DNA from: Lachnospiraceae bacterium
GTDB taxonomy: Bacteria; Bacillota; Clostridia; Lachnospirales; Lachnospiraceae
DNA length: 49,318 bases
NCBI GenBank assembly: GCA_014799405.1
Contig: JAAVIA010000017.1
Span: forward strand, 16,679-65,996
Direction: 5' to 3'
The position numbers and the translations under genes were made by a program. This document shows, one piece after another, positions 33,272 through 41,041 of this stretch; position 1 is the stretch's first letter, and the number at the start of each line of letters is the position of its first letter. The notes below the pieces were generated by a model. It worked only from the letters and a program-made list of their open reading frames with translations. It had not been told where the DNA came from and did not search any database.

Positions 33272-33346
33272 GCCCTAAGGAATCCTCCCAACTTCGTTGG
33301 GTCCCTCCTTAGGGCATATTATAACATACTATATTACTTCTTTCTA
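33272..33346 (-). promoter_or_regulatory. iorA promoter followed by a strong leader hairpin
   Basis: Minus-strand -35 TAGAAA (33341-33346) and perfect -10 TATAAT (33318-33323) have a 17-base spacer. The hairpin at 33272-33315 (GCCCTAAGGA with TCCTTAGGGC, inner CCCAAC with GTTGGG) would sit at the very 5' end of the mRNA, about 40 bases before the iorA start codon. Confidence 0.6.
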
Positions 33347-33388
33347 GCATACCTTCAACAATATTTATGCTGCCACAACTTAATCAGG

Positions 33389-34744
33389 CTAATACAGCTT
33401 CGGATATACACTAATAAATGAGCCATCAATTGCGTTAAGCATTATCCACAGCTCCTTATCGGTGCCTAACCGCCACACGGGAACAATACTGTAATGGTTT
33501 GCAGACTCCGGATCCTCCAACCTATAGTATAAAAGTTCCATATTATTAAGCGAAAATTCACTTGGATAATCTGCATCCACCATTAAGGTTTTTAAGGTCT
33601 CTTGGTAAAGGCTCTGTATTTGTGAATAATCAAGTATTTTCACATTTTCGGCCTGTGTATCAAGTATTTTCGTTGGATTTGTATAAACGCACATTATTAC
33701 CCCTGTCTCATTTATTTCCATTTCCACACGCTCTCCCTGATAATGCCACAGAGAAAGCGACATGTTCTCAAGTGCCTTATTATATGCCTCACTGTTAACA
33801 TATGACGGTTTGCAGTCAAAATATTTATCGGAATCCACACGTACTCCTTCTACCTGCCTCTCAAGGACCACATAAGCGCCGTCATAATATTTATCCCCTG
33901 TGAGCTCACCTTCGTCATCGCCTATACTATAAGCCTCTACCTCCAAATCGGTACAAGCAGTCATTTTAAACCCCTCGAAGCCAAGGTCCGAAAGGAAATC
34001 ACAGGCAAGATTTTCCAATTCCTCCTCAGTGAGCTTACATCTGTTTGTTCCAAATGCATTATAGTCCGTATTTCTAGGCACAATATATAACATGTATTCG
34101 TAACCATCAATAACCTGAGTGTTATGCCTGTTATAATTAAACGCATACATATTCAACATATCATTATATTCAAAGGAAACATCATACTCTGCTCCATCCT
34201 TGATTATTATATATTCCAAGCTATCATAATCCGATGCAGCAATAGGTGCGTCAGGTGCTTTTTCAAGCATAGCTTCATTTTTGGCAATTACTTCATTCCA
34301 AAATTCCCTATCCTCATCTGTCTCACTTTTATTTAACGCCTCGTGGGAAGAATCAAGCTGTTCCTGCCAATATTCCCTCGCTTTATATTGATCATCATTT
34401 TTATAAACCTTATCTGCCTTAAGCCCCTGAATAATATCTTCTTTTTCCCCATTTGTAAATGTAATTGCCACAGCCTTCCTCACACTTATGCTGTTTACAT
34501 TAGGAATTTCTATTTCCGCATTAACATTAAATTTTTTTTCGACACCATGAAAAGATGCCTCCCATTTGTCCTCTGCTCCTATCTGCTCTTTTAAGGAAAT
34601 ACTGCCCCCACTTGACGAAACTGTCCCTGAAGTTTCCGTATAATAATCAACATCAACCTCTTTTCCGCAACTGCACAGACTAAACAGCATAATAACGATT
34701 ACTGACAAACCGATTATTTTTCTGTACTTAAAATCTCTAACCAT
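33389..34744 (-). CDS. Lipoprotein of the DUF6034 type, unknown function
   Basis: A 451-residue surface lipoprotein: type II signal peptide (IIGLSVIVIMLFSLCSC, lipid-attached Cys at about residue 27), then a Ser/Gly/Thr linker and a soluble mixed alpha/beta region without cysteines in obvious motifs. The body includes a charged helical segment (about 110-170) and a C-terminal YSIVPVWRLG region that resembles PepSY-like or two-repeat clostridial lipoproteins often labelled DUF6034. The start at 34744 follows GGGAGGAG; a longer open frame lacks such a site. Single gene between iorA and the AraC regulator. No function is predicted. Confidence 0.75.
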   Translation of the reverse strand: MVRDFKYRKIIGLSVIVIMLFSLCSCGKEVDVDYYTETSGTVSSSGGSISLKEQIGAEDKWEASFHGVEKKFNVNAEIEIPNVNSISVRKAVAITFTNGEKEDIIQGLKADKVYKNDDQYKAREYWQEQLDSSHEALNKSETDEDREFWNEVIAKNEAMLEKAPDAPIAASDYDSLEYIIIKDGAEYDVSFEYNDMLNMYAFNYNRHNTQVIDGYEYMLYIVPRNTDYNAFGTNRCKLTEEELENLACDFLSDLGFEGFKMTACTDLEVEAYSIGDDEGELTGDKYYDGAYVVLERQVEGVRVDSDKYFDCKPSYVNSEAYNKALENMSLSLWHYQGERVEMEINETGVIMCVYTNPTKILDTQAENVKILDYSQIQSLYQETLKTLMVDADYPSEFSLNNMELLYYRLEDPESANHYSIVPVWRLGTDKELWIMLNAIDGSFISVYPKLY

Positions 34745-34859
34745 AATACTCCTCCCAAACAGCCTTGTATCATACATCCACTTTATGCTAACACAGCTTA
34801 GTATTTCTCATATTATAGAATGCAAATGTATCTGAAATGCATCTAACCGTAGAACCCCA

Positions 34860-35606
34860 CTATTTTCTTATCTTAATTTTTCTGAAATTAAGCATTCGGT
34901 ATTTGGCAGGAGTAATTCCTGTTCTCTTTTTAAAAATTTCCGTAAAATAACTTTGGCTCGGAAATGCCAGCACTGCTGTAATCTCCGCAGGCGTATAATC
35001 AGAATATATAAGCATATTCTGTGCTGTTTCAATTTTACAGCTCTGTATATACTCACTTATGGAGCATCCAACTTCCTTTTTAAAAAGTCTCGAAAGATAT
35101 GAAGAATTTAAGTTTACATGCCTTGCCAATTCGTCTACAGTTATCCTTGTATTCAGATGGTCAAAAATGTAATCAAGACAATCGGCTACATTTTTCGAGC
35201 ATATCTTTTGTTTCCTCAAGTTTTTCATTTTCTTGGCATAATCCTCACACATGGTACAGTGCAGCTCGGAAATATCCTCAACCCTTTTGCATCTGTCTGC
35301 CTTTTGGATATAAAAATCGCTGAGACTGTATGCCTCTGCCAGCTCCATTCCACCCTCGATACAGTATCTTGCTACAAGGGCTGTTGTAATTACAAAATGA
35401 AATTTCATATTCTGCAAAGGGTTTGACGACAAAACTCCAAGCCCCTCCTTTGTATGTATCGGTTGGCTGCAAAGCTCCCTGACCCGTTTTACATTCCCCG
35501 ATTTTATCTCCGAATAAAACTCGAGCTCAGGATTATACGGCGCACGAAGTATCTCATCTTCTCTTTGAATAAACTGCTTATAAAGCAATTCTCTCTGTAT
35601 ATCCAT
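34860..35606 (-). CDS. AraC-family transcriptional regulator
   Basis: A 248-residue regulator with the two helix-turn-helix motifs of AraC/XylS at the C-terminus (TVDELARHVNLNSSYLSRLF and ITAVLAFPSQSYFTEIFKKR followed by TGITPAKYR). The N-terminal about 140 residues are helical and contain a CEDYAKK-like Cys pair region (HCTMCEDYA); they are not a cupin and are the probable signal domain. The start is the ATG at 35606 after CGGAGGA. It is transcribed divergently from the GH16 glucanase gene 185 bases away, and control of that gene is the simplest inference. Confidence 0.92.
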   Translation of the reverse strand: MDIQRELLYKQFIQREDEILRAPYNPELEFYSEIKSGNVKRVRELCSQPIHTKEGLGVLSSNPLQNMKFHFVITTALVARYCIEGGMELAEAYSLSDFYIQKADRCKRVEDISELHCTMCEDYAKKMKNLRKQKICSKNVADCLDYIFDHLNTRITVDELARHVNLNSSYLSRLFKKEVGCSISEYIQSCKIETAQNMLIYSDYTPAEITAVLAFPSQSYFTEIFKKRTGITPAKYRMLNFRKIKIRK

Positions 35607-35791
35607 TATAATTCCTCCGTTTGGGATGTACTGTAACTTCATATCATTATAACATAAAAAAAGATATTAAAACGATATATTTTGAAAATTTGTTTTGATA
35701 ACATACATATATAAAAGCATTTTATATGCATTGATGCGGTTTATTTATAATGAGTAACGACATTGGTCTTACTTTGGAAAGGAGAACAAAC

Positions 35792-37204
35792 ATGAATAAG
35801 AAATTGAAAAAATGCCTGTTTTTAGGTGGCTGTCTTGTGGCAATTGCAGGAATTGCTGCTGCCTGTGGCAAAAAGGAAAATGATAAGACTACCTCTGACA
35901 ACACAGATGAACAGGAGTCCGTAAAAGTAACTCCTACTCCTGAACTTGAGGGCTACAATCTACTTTGGAGTGACGAATTTGACGGTTCGGAGCTTAACAT
36001 GGAAAAGTGGAATTATGAGCAGCATGCACCGGGATGGACAAATGCAGAATTACAGGAATACACAGATTCAACGGATAACATGTATATTGAGGACGGAAAG
36101 CTTGTTATCCAAGCAATAAAAACAAAGGATGATTCAGGACATGATTACTATACCTCAGGAAAGGTAACGGGACAAAACAAAACTGATTTTCTTTACGGAA
36201 AGGTTGTAGTAAGCGCTAAAGTGCCAAAAGGACAGGGACTTTGGCCTGCAATATGGATGATGCCTACTCAGGAAAGCTACTATGGCCAGTGGCCAAAATG
36301 TGGCGAGATAGACATTATGGAGATTTTGGGAAACCAGCCTGAGATAGCTTATGCCACTATCCATTATGGCGAGCCTCATGCCGAGCAACAGGGAATTTAC
36401 ACCCTTGAAAACGGAAGCTTTGCCGATGATTTCCATGAGTACTCCGTTGAATGGGAGCCGGGAGAAATGAGATTTTACATTGACGGAAATCTTTACCACA
36501 CTGTAAATCAATGGTTTTCCGCAAATGAAGGTGATGACGAAAAGCCTTATCCTGCACCATTTGACCAGACCTTTTTCGTACAGCTTAACCTTGCAGTAGG
36601 CGGTACATGGCCTGGAAATCCTGACGAAACCACGGATTTTGAAAATGCAAAATTTTATATTGATTATGTAAGAGTTTACCAGAAGCCGGAATATGATACA
36701 AATGTTGAAAAGCCTGCCACTCTTTTCCGTGAGCCGACGGAGGATGGAAATCTTATATATAATGGTGACTTTGCTGAAGCAGAAGCACTTGATGATGAGG
36801 ATAATTGGTCTTTCCTTCTCTTTGAGGGCGGTGATGGTTCCGCTGCCATAAATGACGGCGTCATGACAATAACAACAAAAAATGAAGGAACTGCTGATTA
36901 TGCCGTACAGCTTGTACAACCTTCACTCCCTATAATGGAGGGTAAATCCTACCGACTTACATTTGACGCTTATGCAGCAGAGGAAAGGGACATGATAGTA
37001 TGTGTATCTGCCCCTACAGCAGGCTGGGGAAGATACCTTCAGGATACAAAGCTTACACTATCCACAGACTGGCAGACCTTTACCTATGATTTTGCCATGA
37101 CCTCAAAGGATGATAACAACGGACGCCTTGAGTTTAACATGGGTGCTAAGGGTTCAACGGCAGAGATTTATATAAGAAACGTGAGAATCGAAGTAGTAGA
37201 ATAA
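35792..37204 (+). CDS. GH16 beta-glucanase (laminarinase-like) lipoprotein with CBM4/9
   Basis: A 470-residue surface enzyme. Type II signal peptide with lipobox IAAAC (Cys at about 25) and an Asp/Thr/Glu linker to about 50. The GH16 catalytic domain spans about 55-310: LLWSDEFDG at the start, GLWPAIWMMP, and the catalytic GEIDIMEIL with nucleophile E172 and acid/base E177, the EXDXXE form of laminarinases and lichenases. Residues about 320-470 are a CBM4/9-type beta-sandwich (NLIYNGDF, then YRLTFDAYAAEERD). It should cut beta-1,3 or beta-1,3-1,4 glucans outside the cell. ATG 35792 follows GGAAAGGAG. A divergent AraC regulator is adjacent; no sugar transporter is nearby. Confidence 0.93.
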   Translation: MNKKLKKCLFLGGCLVAIAGIAAACGKKENDKTTSDNTDEQESVKVTPTPELEGYNLLWSDEFDGSELNMEKWNYEQHAPGWTNAELQEYTDSTDNMYIEDGKLVIQAIKTKDDSGHDYYTSGKVTGQNKTDFLYGKVVVSAKVPKGQGLWPAIWMMPTQESYYGQWPKCGEIDIMEILGNQPEIAYATIHYGEPHAEQQGIYTLENGSFADDFHEYSVEWEPGEMRFYIDGNLYHTVNQWFSANEGDDEKPYPAPFDQTFFVQLNLAVGGTWPGNPDETTDFENAKFYIDYVRVYQKPEYDTNVEKPATLFREPTEDGNLIYNGDFAEAEALDDEDNWSFLLFEGGDGSAAINDGVMTITTKNEGTADYAVQLVQPSLPIMEGKSYRLTFDAYAAEERDMIVCVSAPTAGWGRYLQDTKLTLSTDWQTFTYDFAMTSKDDNNGRLEFNMGAKGSTAEIYIRNVRIEVVE

Positions 37205-37211
37205 AAACCAT

Positions 37212-37602
37212 AATGAGGCTGTCGCATCAAGATTTTAGTGTATGGCTCGCCTGCCGCTGTTACATACTGCTATATACACATAAAACCGTTTGAAGACGTC
37301 GGTACTTGAGTTTGGGTCTCGATGCATAGGTACATGGCACATAAAAACATGCTTTCGCTCGTCTCCGACGTAACGGTACTAAAAATTGCCGGTTTAAGAT
37401 ATCTCCATATAAAGGAATCTTAGACCGGCAATTTAAGTACCGACGTCTCCAAACGGTTTTTATGTGCCATGTACCTATGCATCGAGACCCAAACTCTTAG
37501 TACCGTTACGTCGGAGACGAGCGAAAGCGTGTTTTATGTGTATATAGAAGCATGTAACAGCGGCAGACGAGCCATATCAAATCTTGGTGTGACAGCACCA
37601 TT
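37212..37602. repeat. 391-bp structured dispersed repeat, copy B
   Basis: Same length and organisation as copy A. Outer arms 37212-37284/37532-37602; b 37285-37305/37437-37457; c 37308-37347/37457-37496 (40 bases perfectly complementary); d 37348-37382/37497-37531; central hairpin e 37383-37434. The order b c d e b' c' d' gives crossing pairs. Where copy B differs from copy A in c and d, the partner arm usually carries the compensating change. It lies between the stop of the glucanase gene (37204) and the convergent stop of the HD-GYP gene (37617). Confidence 0.9.
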
Positions 37603-37616
37603 CCAGTTTTTACATT

Positions 37617-38684
37617 CTAGTCCTTCTGGCTGTCGGAAAACTCCTCCATCTCTTTTCTCACATGCTCAAAGCATTTTAACAGCTTTGGTGAAAAAATACC
37701 ACAGTCCCCATTTTGTATCATATTGTAAGCGGTATCCTTATCAAATGCCTTTTTGTAAACTCTATCGCAGACAAGTGCATCATACACGTCAACAATGGAA
37801 ACAAGCTGTGCAGAAAGAGGGATGTCATCTCCTTTCAGTCCGTCAGGATATCCCTTACCATCATGTCTCTCATGGTGGTGTCTGCATATGTCATATGCCG
37901 CCTGCATCTGCTCATCCTCCACCACATCAATAAGCTTTAAAATTTCACAGCCCTTTGTAGTATGGCTCATCATGATTTCTCTTTCCTCATCAGTAAGTCT
38001 GCCCGGCTTAAGCAGTATGCTGTCAGGTATGGAAATTTTGCCTAAATCATGGAGAGCGGAAGCCCTGACAATAACATTTATTTTGTTCTCATCAAGTCCT
38101 GATTCCGGATAAAGCTCCATATAAGCTTTCGCCATAATCCTCGTAAGTCCTTTAACACGTTTTACGTGAGCACCTGATTCCAAATCCCTAAACTCAACGA
38201 TGTTACTGACAACATCAACAAGCTTTTCGTTAAATATCTCCATCTTTCGACGTTGCTCGTGTAAACGCTCTCTCTGCTGCTGAACCTTTTTTGCAAGGGC
38301 ATCTGCATTTCTGTGAAGGTCAATAATATTATGCACTCTCTGCCTCACGGTCTGTGCGGCAAACGGCTTGGTTATAACCGCCGACGCACCGAGGGAGTAG
38401 CAGGAAAACTCTGTCTGCTCATCATTGTTTGCGGTAATAAGCACCACTGGAATCTCCTCCAATATTCTCCTTGAATTTAAAGCCTTAAGCACCTGATATC
38501 CATTTAAAACAGGCATTATTAAATCCAAAAGAACAACAGCCACATCCTCCATGTGTTGGTCTAACTGTGACATCGCCTGCTTACCATCCTCGGCCATCAG
38601 AATTTTAAATTCATCCTCAAACATCTGTCTCAACAGTTCTCTATTAAACTCATCATCATCCACAATCAAAATCGACTTTCTCAT
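37617..38684 (-). CDS. Response regulator with HD-GYP phosphodiesterase domain
   Basis: A 355-residue cytoplasmic protein: receiver domain 1-120 (phospho-acceptor D54 in VVLLDLIMP, Lys of ITKPF), a coiled-coil linker about 125-150, and an HD-GYP domain (HDLGK with H212-D213, HHHERHDGKGYPDG with GYP at 278-280). HD-GYP domains hydrolyse c-di-GMP or related cyclic dinucleotides. The residues needed for metal binding appear intact. Start: ATG 38684 after GGAGGA. No histidine kinase lies nearby. It is 28 bases from the flavodoxin gene upstream on the same strand and may be co-transcribed with it. Confidence 0.94.
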   Translation of the reverse strand: MRKSILIVDDDEFNRELLRQMFEDEFKILMAEDGKQAMSQLDQHMEDVAVVLLDLIMPVLNGYQVLKALNSRRILEEIPVVLITANNDEQTEFSCYSLGASAVITKPFAAQTVRQRVHNIIDLHRNADALAKKVQQQRERLHEQRRKMEIFNEKLVDVVSNIVEFRDLESGAHVKRVKGLTRIMAKAYMELYPESGLDENKINVIVRASALHDLGKISIPDSILLKPGRLTDEEREIMMSHTTKGCEILKLIDVVEDEQMQAAYDICRHHHERHDGKGYPDGLKGDDIPLSAQLVSIVDVYDALVCDRVYKKAFDKDTAYNMIQNGDCGIFSPKLLKCFEHVRKEMEEFSDSQKD

Positions 38685-38712
38685 GTTTGCCCGTTCCTCC
38701 AAAATTGTAAAT

Positions 38713-39168
38713 CTACAGTCCCAGCCACTGCTTTATTGCATCGTCAGAAAGATCGTTGCCGTTAATGCTTTCCGTAACCTCTGCGCCCTTAACGCTTTTT
38801 GCAATATCCTCGGTGCTTCTTCCACATCCACCGCCACCGTTTGTGACAAAGGAATATATTTTCTTTCCTGTTAAATCATACTGCTCCAAAAATGTGAGCA
38901 CCGCCATAGGGCATGTACTGCACCAATTTGGAAATCCTACAACAACGGTATCATACTTGTCCATGTCCTGAACCTTTTCGGTAATTTCCGGTCTGGCGTT
39001 TGCAACTACCTCCTTCTTTGCCTCCTCTATACATGTCTGATAGTCACTTGAGTACGCATTTTTTGTCACAATTTCAAATATGTCAGCATCTGCAAGCTGT
39101 GCCACCCTTTCCGCCACCTTCTTAGCATTACCCGAATAAGTAAAATAAGCTACTAAAGTTTTTGACAT
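38713..39168 (-). CDS. Cytoplasmic flavodoxin-like protein
   Basis: A 151-residue single-domain flavodoxin of the FMN-binding type, without signal peptide. The phosphate-binding loop reads FTYSGNAKKVAE after the first strand (the usual TGNT is altered to SGNA), and the FMN-stacking loops are GFPNWCSTCPMAVL and TNGGGGCGRS. Two Cys (WCSTC) replace common aromatic residues. It transfers electrons or reduces a substrate in the cytoplasm. It resembles the flavodoxin units of the two lipoproteins at 41042 and 43256. GGAGGA precedes the ATG at 39168; a TATAAT at 39220-39225 (minus strand) may be its promoter. Confidence 0.88.
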   Translation of the reverse strand: MSKTLVAYFTYSGNAKKVAERVAQLADADIFEIVTKNAYSSDYQTCIEEAKKEVVANARPEITEKVQDMDKYDTVVVGFPNWCSTCPMAVLTFLEQYDLTGKKIYSFVTNGGGGCGRSTEDIAKSVKGAEVTESINGNDLSDDAIKQWLGL

Positions 39169-39294
39169 AACACATCCTCCTTTTTAACATAAATTTGTTT
39201 AACGTATTTTATAGATTACATTATACTGCTAAAATCAGAAAAAAACATCTAATATTCACTTTATTTTATTATTTTTATTTTTGAATTTTTCTAT

Positions 39295-39672
39295 CTAAGC
39301 ATCTTCACGTAACATTTCCAAGTACATATCCAAGCTCGAATTAATATATCCTGCAAACAAATTCTCCATTGCTGAAAGATTGTGTTTTACCAATTCGCTC
39401 ACATATTCAAAAGCCTCTTTGTGACCCACGGCCTCCATATGGTCCTTTAATGGTTTTTTGTCAATCGTAAGGCCACGGAGAACCAAGTCTGTTTCTCGCA
39501 AGGTAAGCGTATTACCTTCGATAGCATTGGAATTGTAAGTGTATTCCACAATAAACTCTTCATTAAGCCTTGCTACTTCACCCTCAGTTAAAGGTCTTCT
39601 GCTGTCCAGTTCCTTTTTCTTGCGGTCAATCTGCTTCTCCACAAATATGGACCAATAGCTCCCTAAATTCAT
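39295..39672 (-). pseudogene. Internally deleted Fic protein gene
   Basis: From the ATG at 39672 the frame encodes about 125 residues. The first about 98 are a normal Fic-protein N-terminus, including the class II inhibitory motif (S/T)xxxEG as SNAIEGN at 48-54 and the segment KKPLKDHMEAVGHKEAFEYV. The last about 27 (AMENLFAGYINSSLDMYLEM) look like the usual C-terminal end of Fic proteins. The catalytic core with HPFxDGNGR, which normally lies between, is missing without loss of frame. The gene therefore cannot AMPylate; it is either decayed or a retained inhibitory-helix protein. It follows the MATE gene by 5 bases. Confidence 0.7.
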
Positions 39673-39677
39673 TCCTA

Positions 39678-41021
39678 TCAAATAACCTGAAACGTTTTCC
39701 ATTTTCCCGATTTCTTCCGCCATACAAAAATAACTGCTCGAAGTACCCAATCACAGACCATGGCAACGGCAATCCCTATCACGCCCATGTGGAGAACAAT
39801 CCCCAACAGGTATGATAAAAACAGGCGTCCTGCAATCGTGGATATGACCGAAACGTACATGGTAAATTTCACATCCCCCGCCGCCCGAAGTCCATTGCTA
39901 AGCGCCCCGGAAAAAGGAAACGCAATTGCATTAAAAATATTGTGTATCAGCACCAGCCAGATTACAAGCTGCTTTGTTTGCGGCTCCAATGCATAAAATC
40001 GTAGAAACAACGGTGTGAAAATAAATATCAGCAGATTCCATACAGATGACAGCAGGAGCGTTATCTTTGACAATTTCGTAAAATAATAGTCTGCCGCCTG
40101 TGTATCCTTATTTCCCATACACTGTCCAATTACGGTAATAAAAGCAGGCCCCATCGCCACACCGGCCAATGCTGCCAAAGACCAGATGCTTTGAGCCACA
40201 CCATTTGCTGCAATCTGATAAGTGCCAAAAAGTGCTACAATGCTGCTGAGTGCTACTTTCACTAACTGAAAAATCCCATTTTCCACTCCGTTTGGTACAG
40301 CCACATTCAATATGCGCCTTAGACAATCGGTATCCCATTTGAAAATCCAGCCTCTCCTGTAAACCACCTCATTTTTCTTTTGAAAACACAGAATTGTAAT
40401 GACAACAGCAGAAAATGTCCTTGCTATCAGGGACGGCCACGCTACGCCTGCCACTCCTGCTTTAAACACAAATACGCCCAACACATTTCCTACCACGTTA
40501 ATGATGTTTGACAACACAGATATATACATGGTTACATTTGTCTTGCCAAGACTCCGGTAAACTGCAGCACCGGAATTATAAATAGCTAACGCAGGATAAG
40601 AATAGGCGGAAATTTTCAGATAGGTAATGCAAGCATCCATGACAGAATCCTCCACTTTGCCAAAAAGCAGACGGAGCATCCATTTATTTCCAATCAATAC
40701 CAGCACAGCAATCAGCAGGGAAAAAATTGTTCCGAACATCAAAAGCTGACTGGCAGACTTTCCTGCGTTCTCCGACTCTTTCCCACCGATGTACTGACTG
40801 ATTACAACTGCACCACCGGATGCCAATGCCGTAAAAAGGTAAATAAATATCGTATTAAACTGGTTGACCAGTGAAACACCCGAAACGGATGCTTCTCCCA
40901 CATAACTGACCACAAGTGTATCCGCAATCCCTACAAGCATCACCAGAAGCTGCTCCAAGAACAGCGGAACAATCATTGCCCGCAGGTCTTTGTTGGAAAA
41001 CGGCATATCTTTTTCTTCCAT
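39678..41021 (-). CDS. MATE-family multidrug/small-molecule exporter
   Basis: A 447-residue membrane protein with about 12 helices in two related halves. The MATE pattern shows in FLEQLLVMLVGIADTLVVSY at the N-terminus, then QFNTIFIYLFTALASGGAVV, and in the second half PNGVENGIFQLVKVALSSIV. MATE proteins export cationic drugs or metabolites using sodium or proton gradients. GGAGAGG precedes the ATG at 41021. It follows the formylglycine-enzyme-like/flavodoxin gene by 20 bases and belongs to the same run of minus-strand genes (43981 down to 39295). The substrate is unknown; a quinone or flavin-like compound would suit the flavodoxin context but is speculation. Confidence 0.9.
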   Translation of the reverse strand: MEEKDMPFSNKDLRAMIVPLFLEQLLVMLVGIADTLVVSYVGEASVSGVSLVNQFNTIFIYLFTALASGGAVVISQYIGGKESENAGKSASQLLMFGTIFSLLIAVLVLIGNKWMLRLLFGKVEDSVMDACITYLKISAYSYPALAIYNSGAAVYRSLGKTNVTMYISVLSNIINVVGNVLGVFVFKAGVAGVAWPSLIARTFSAVVITILCFQKKNEVVYRRGWIFKWDTDCLRRILNVAVPNGVENGIFQLVKVALSSIVALFGTYQIAANGVAQSIWSLAALAGVAMGPAFITVIGQCMGNKDTQAADYYFTKLSKITLLLSSVWNLLIFIFTPLFLRFYALEPQTKQLVIWLVLIHNIFNAIAFPFSGALSNGLRAAGDVKFTMYVSVISTIAGRLFLSYLLGIVLHMGVIGIAVAMVCDWVLRAVIFVWRKKSGKWKTFQVI

Positions 41022-41041
41022 AAATCCACCTCTCCAAGCAA

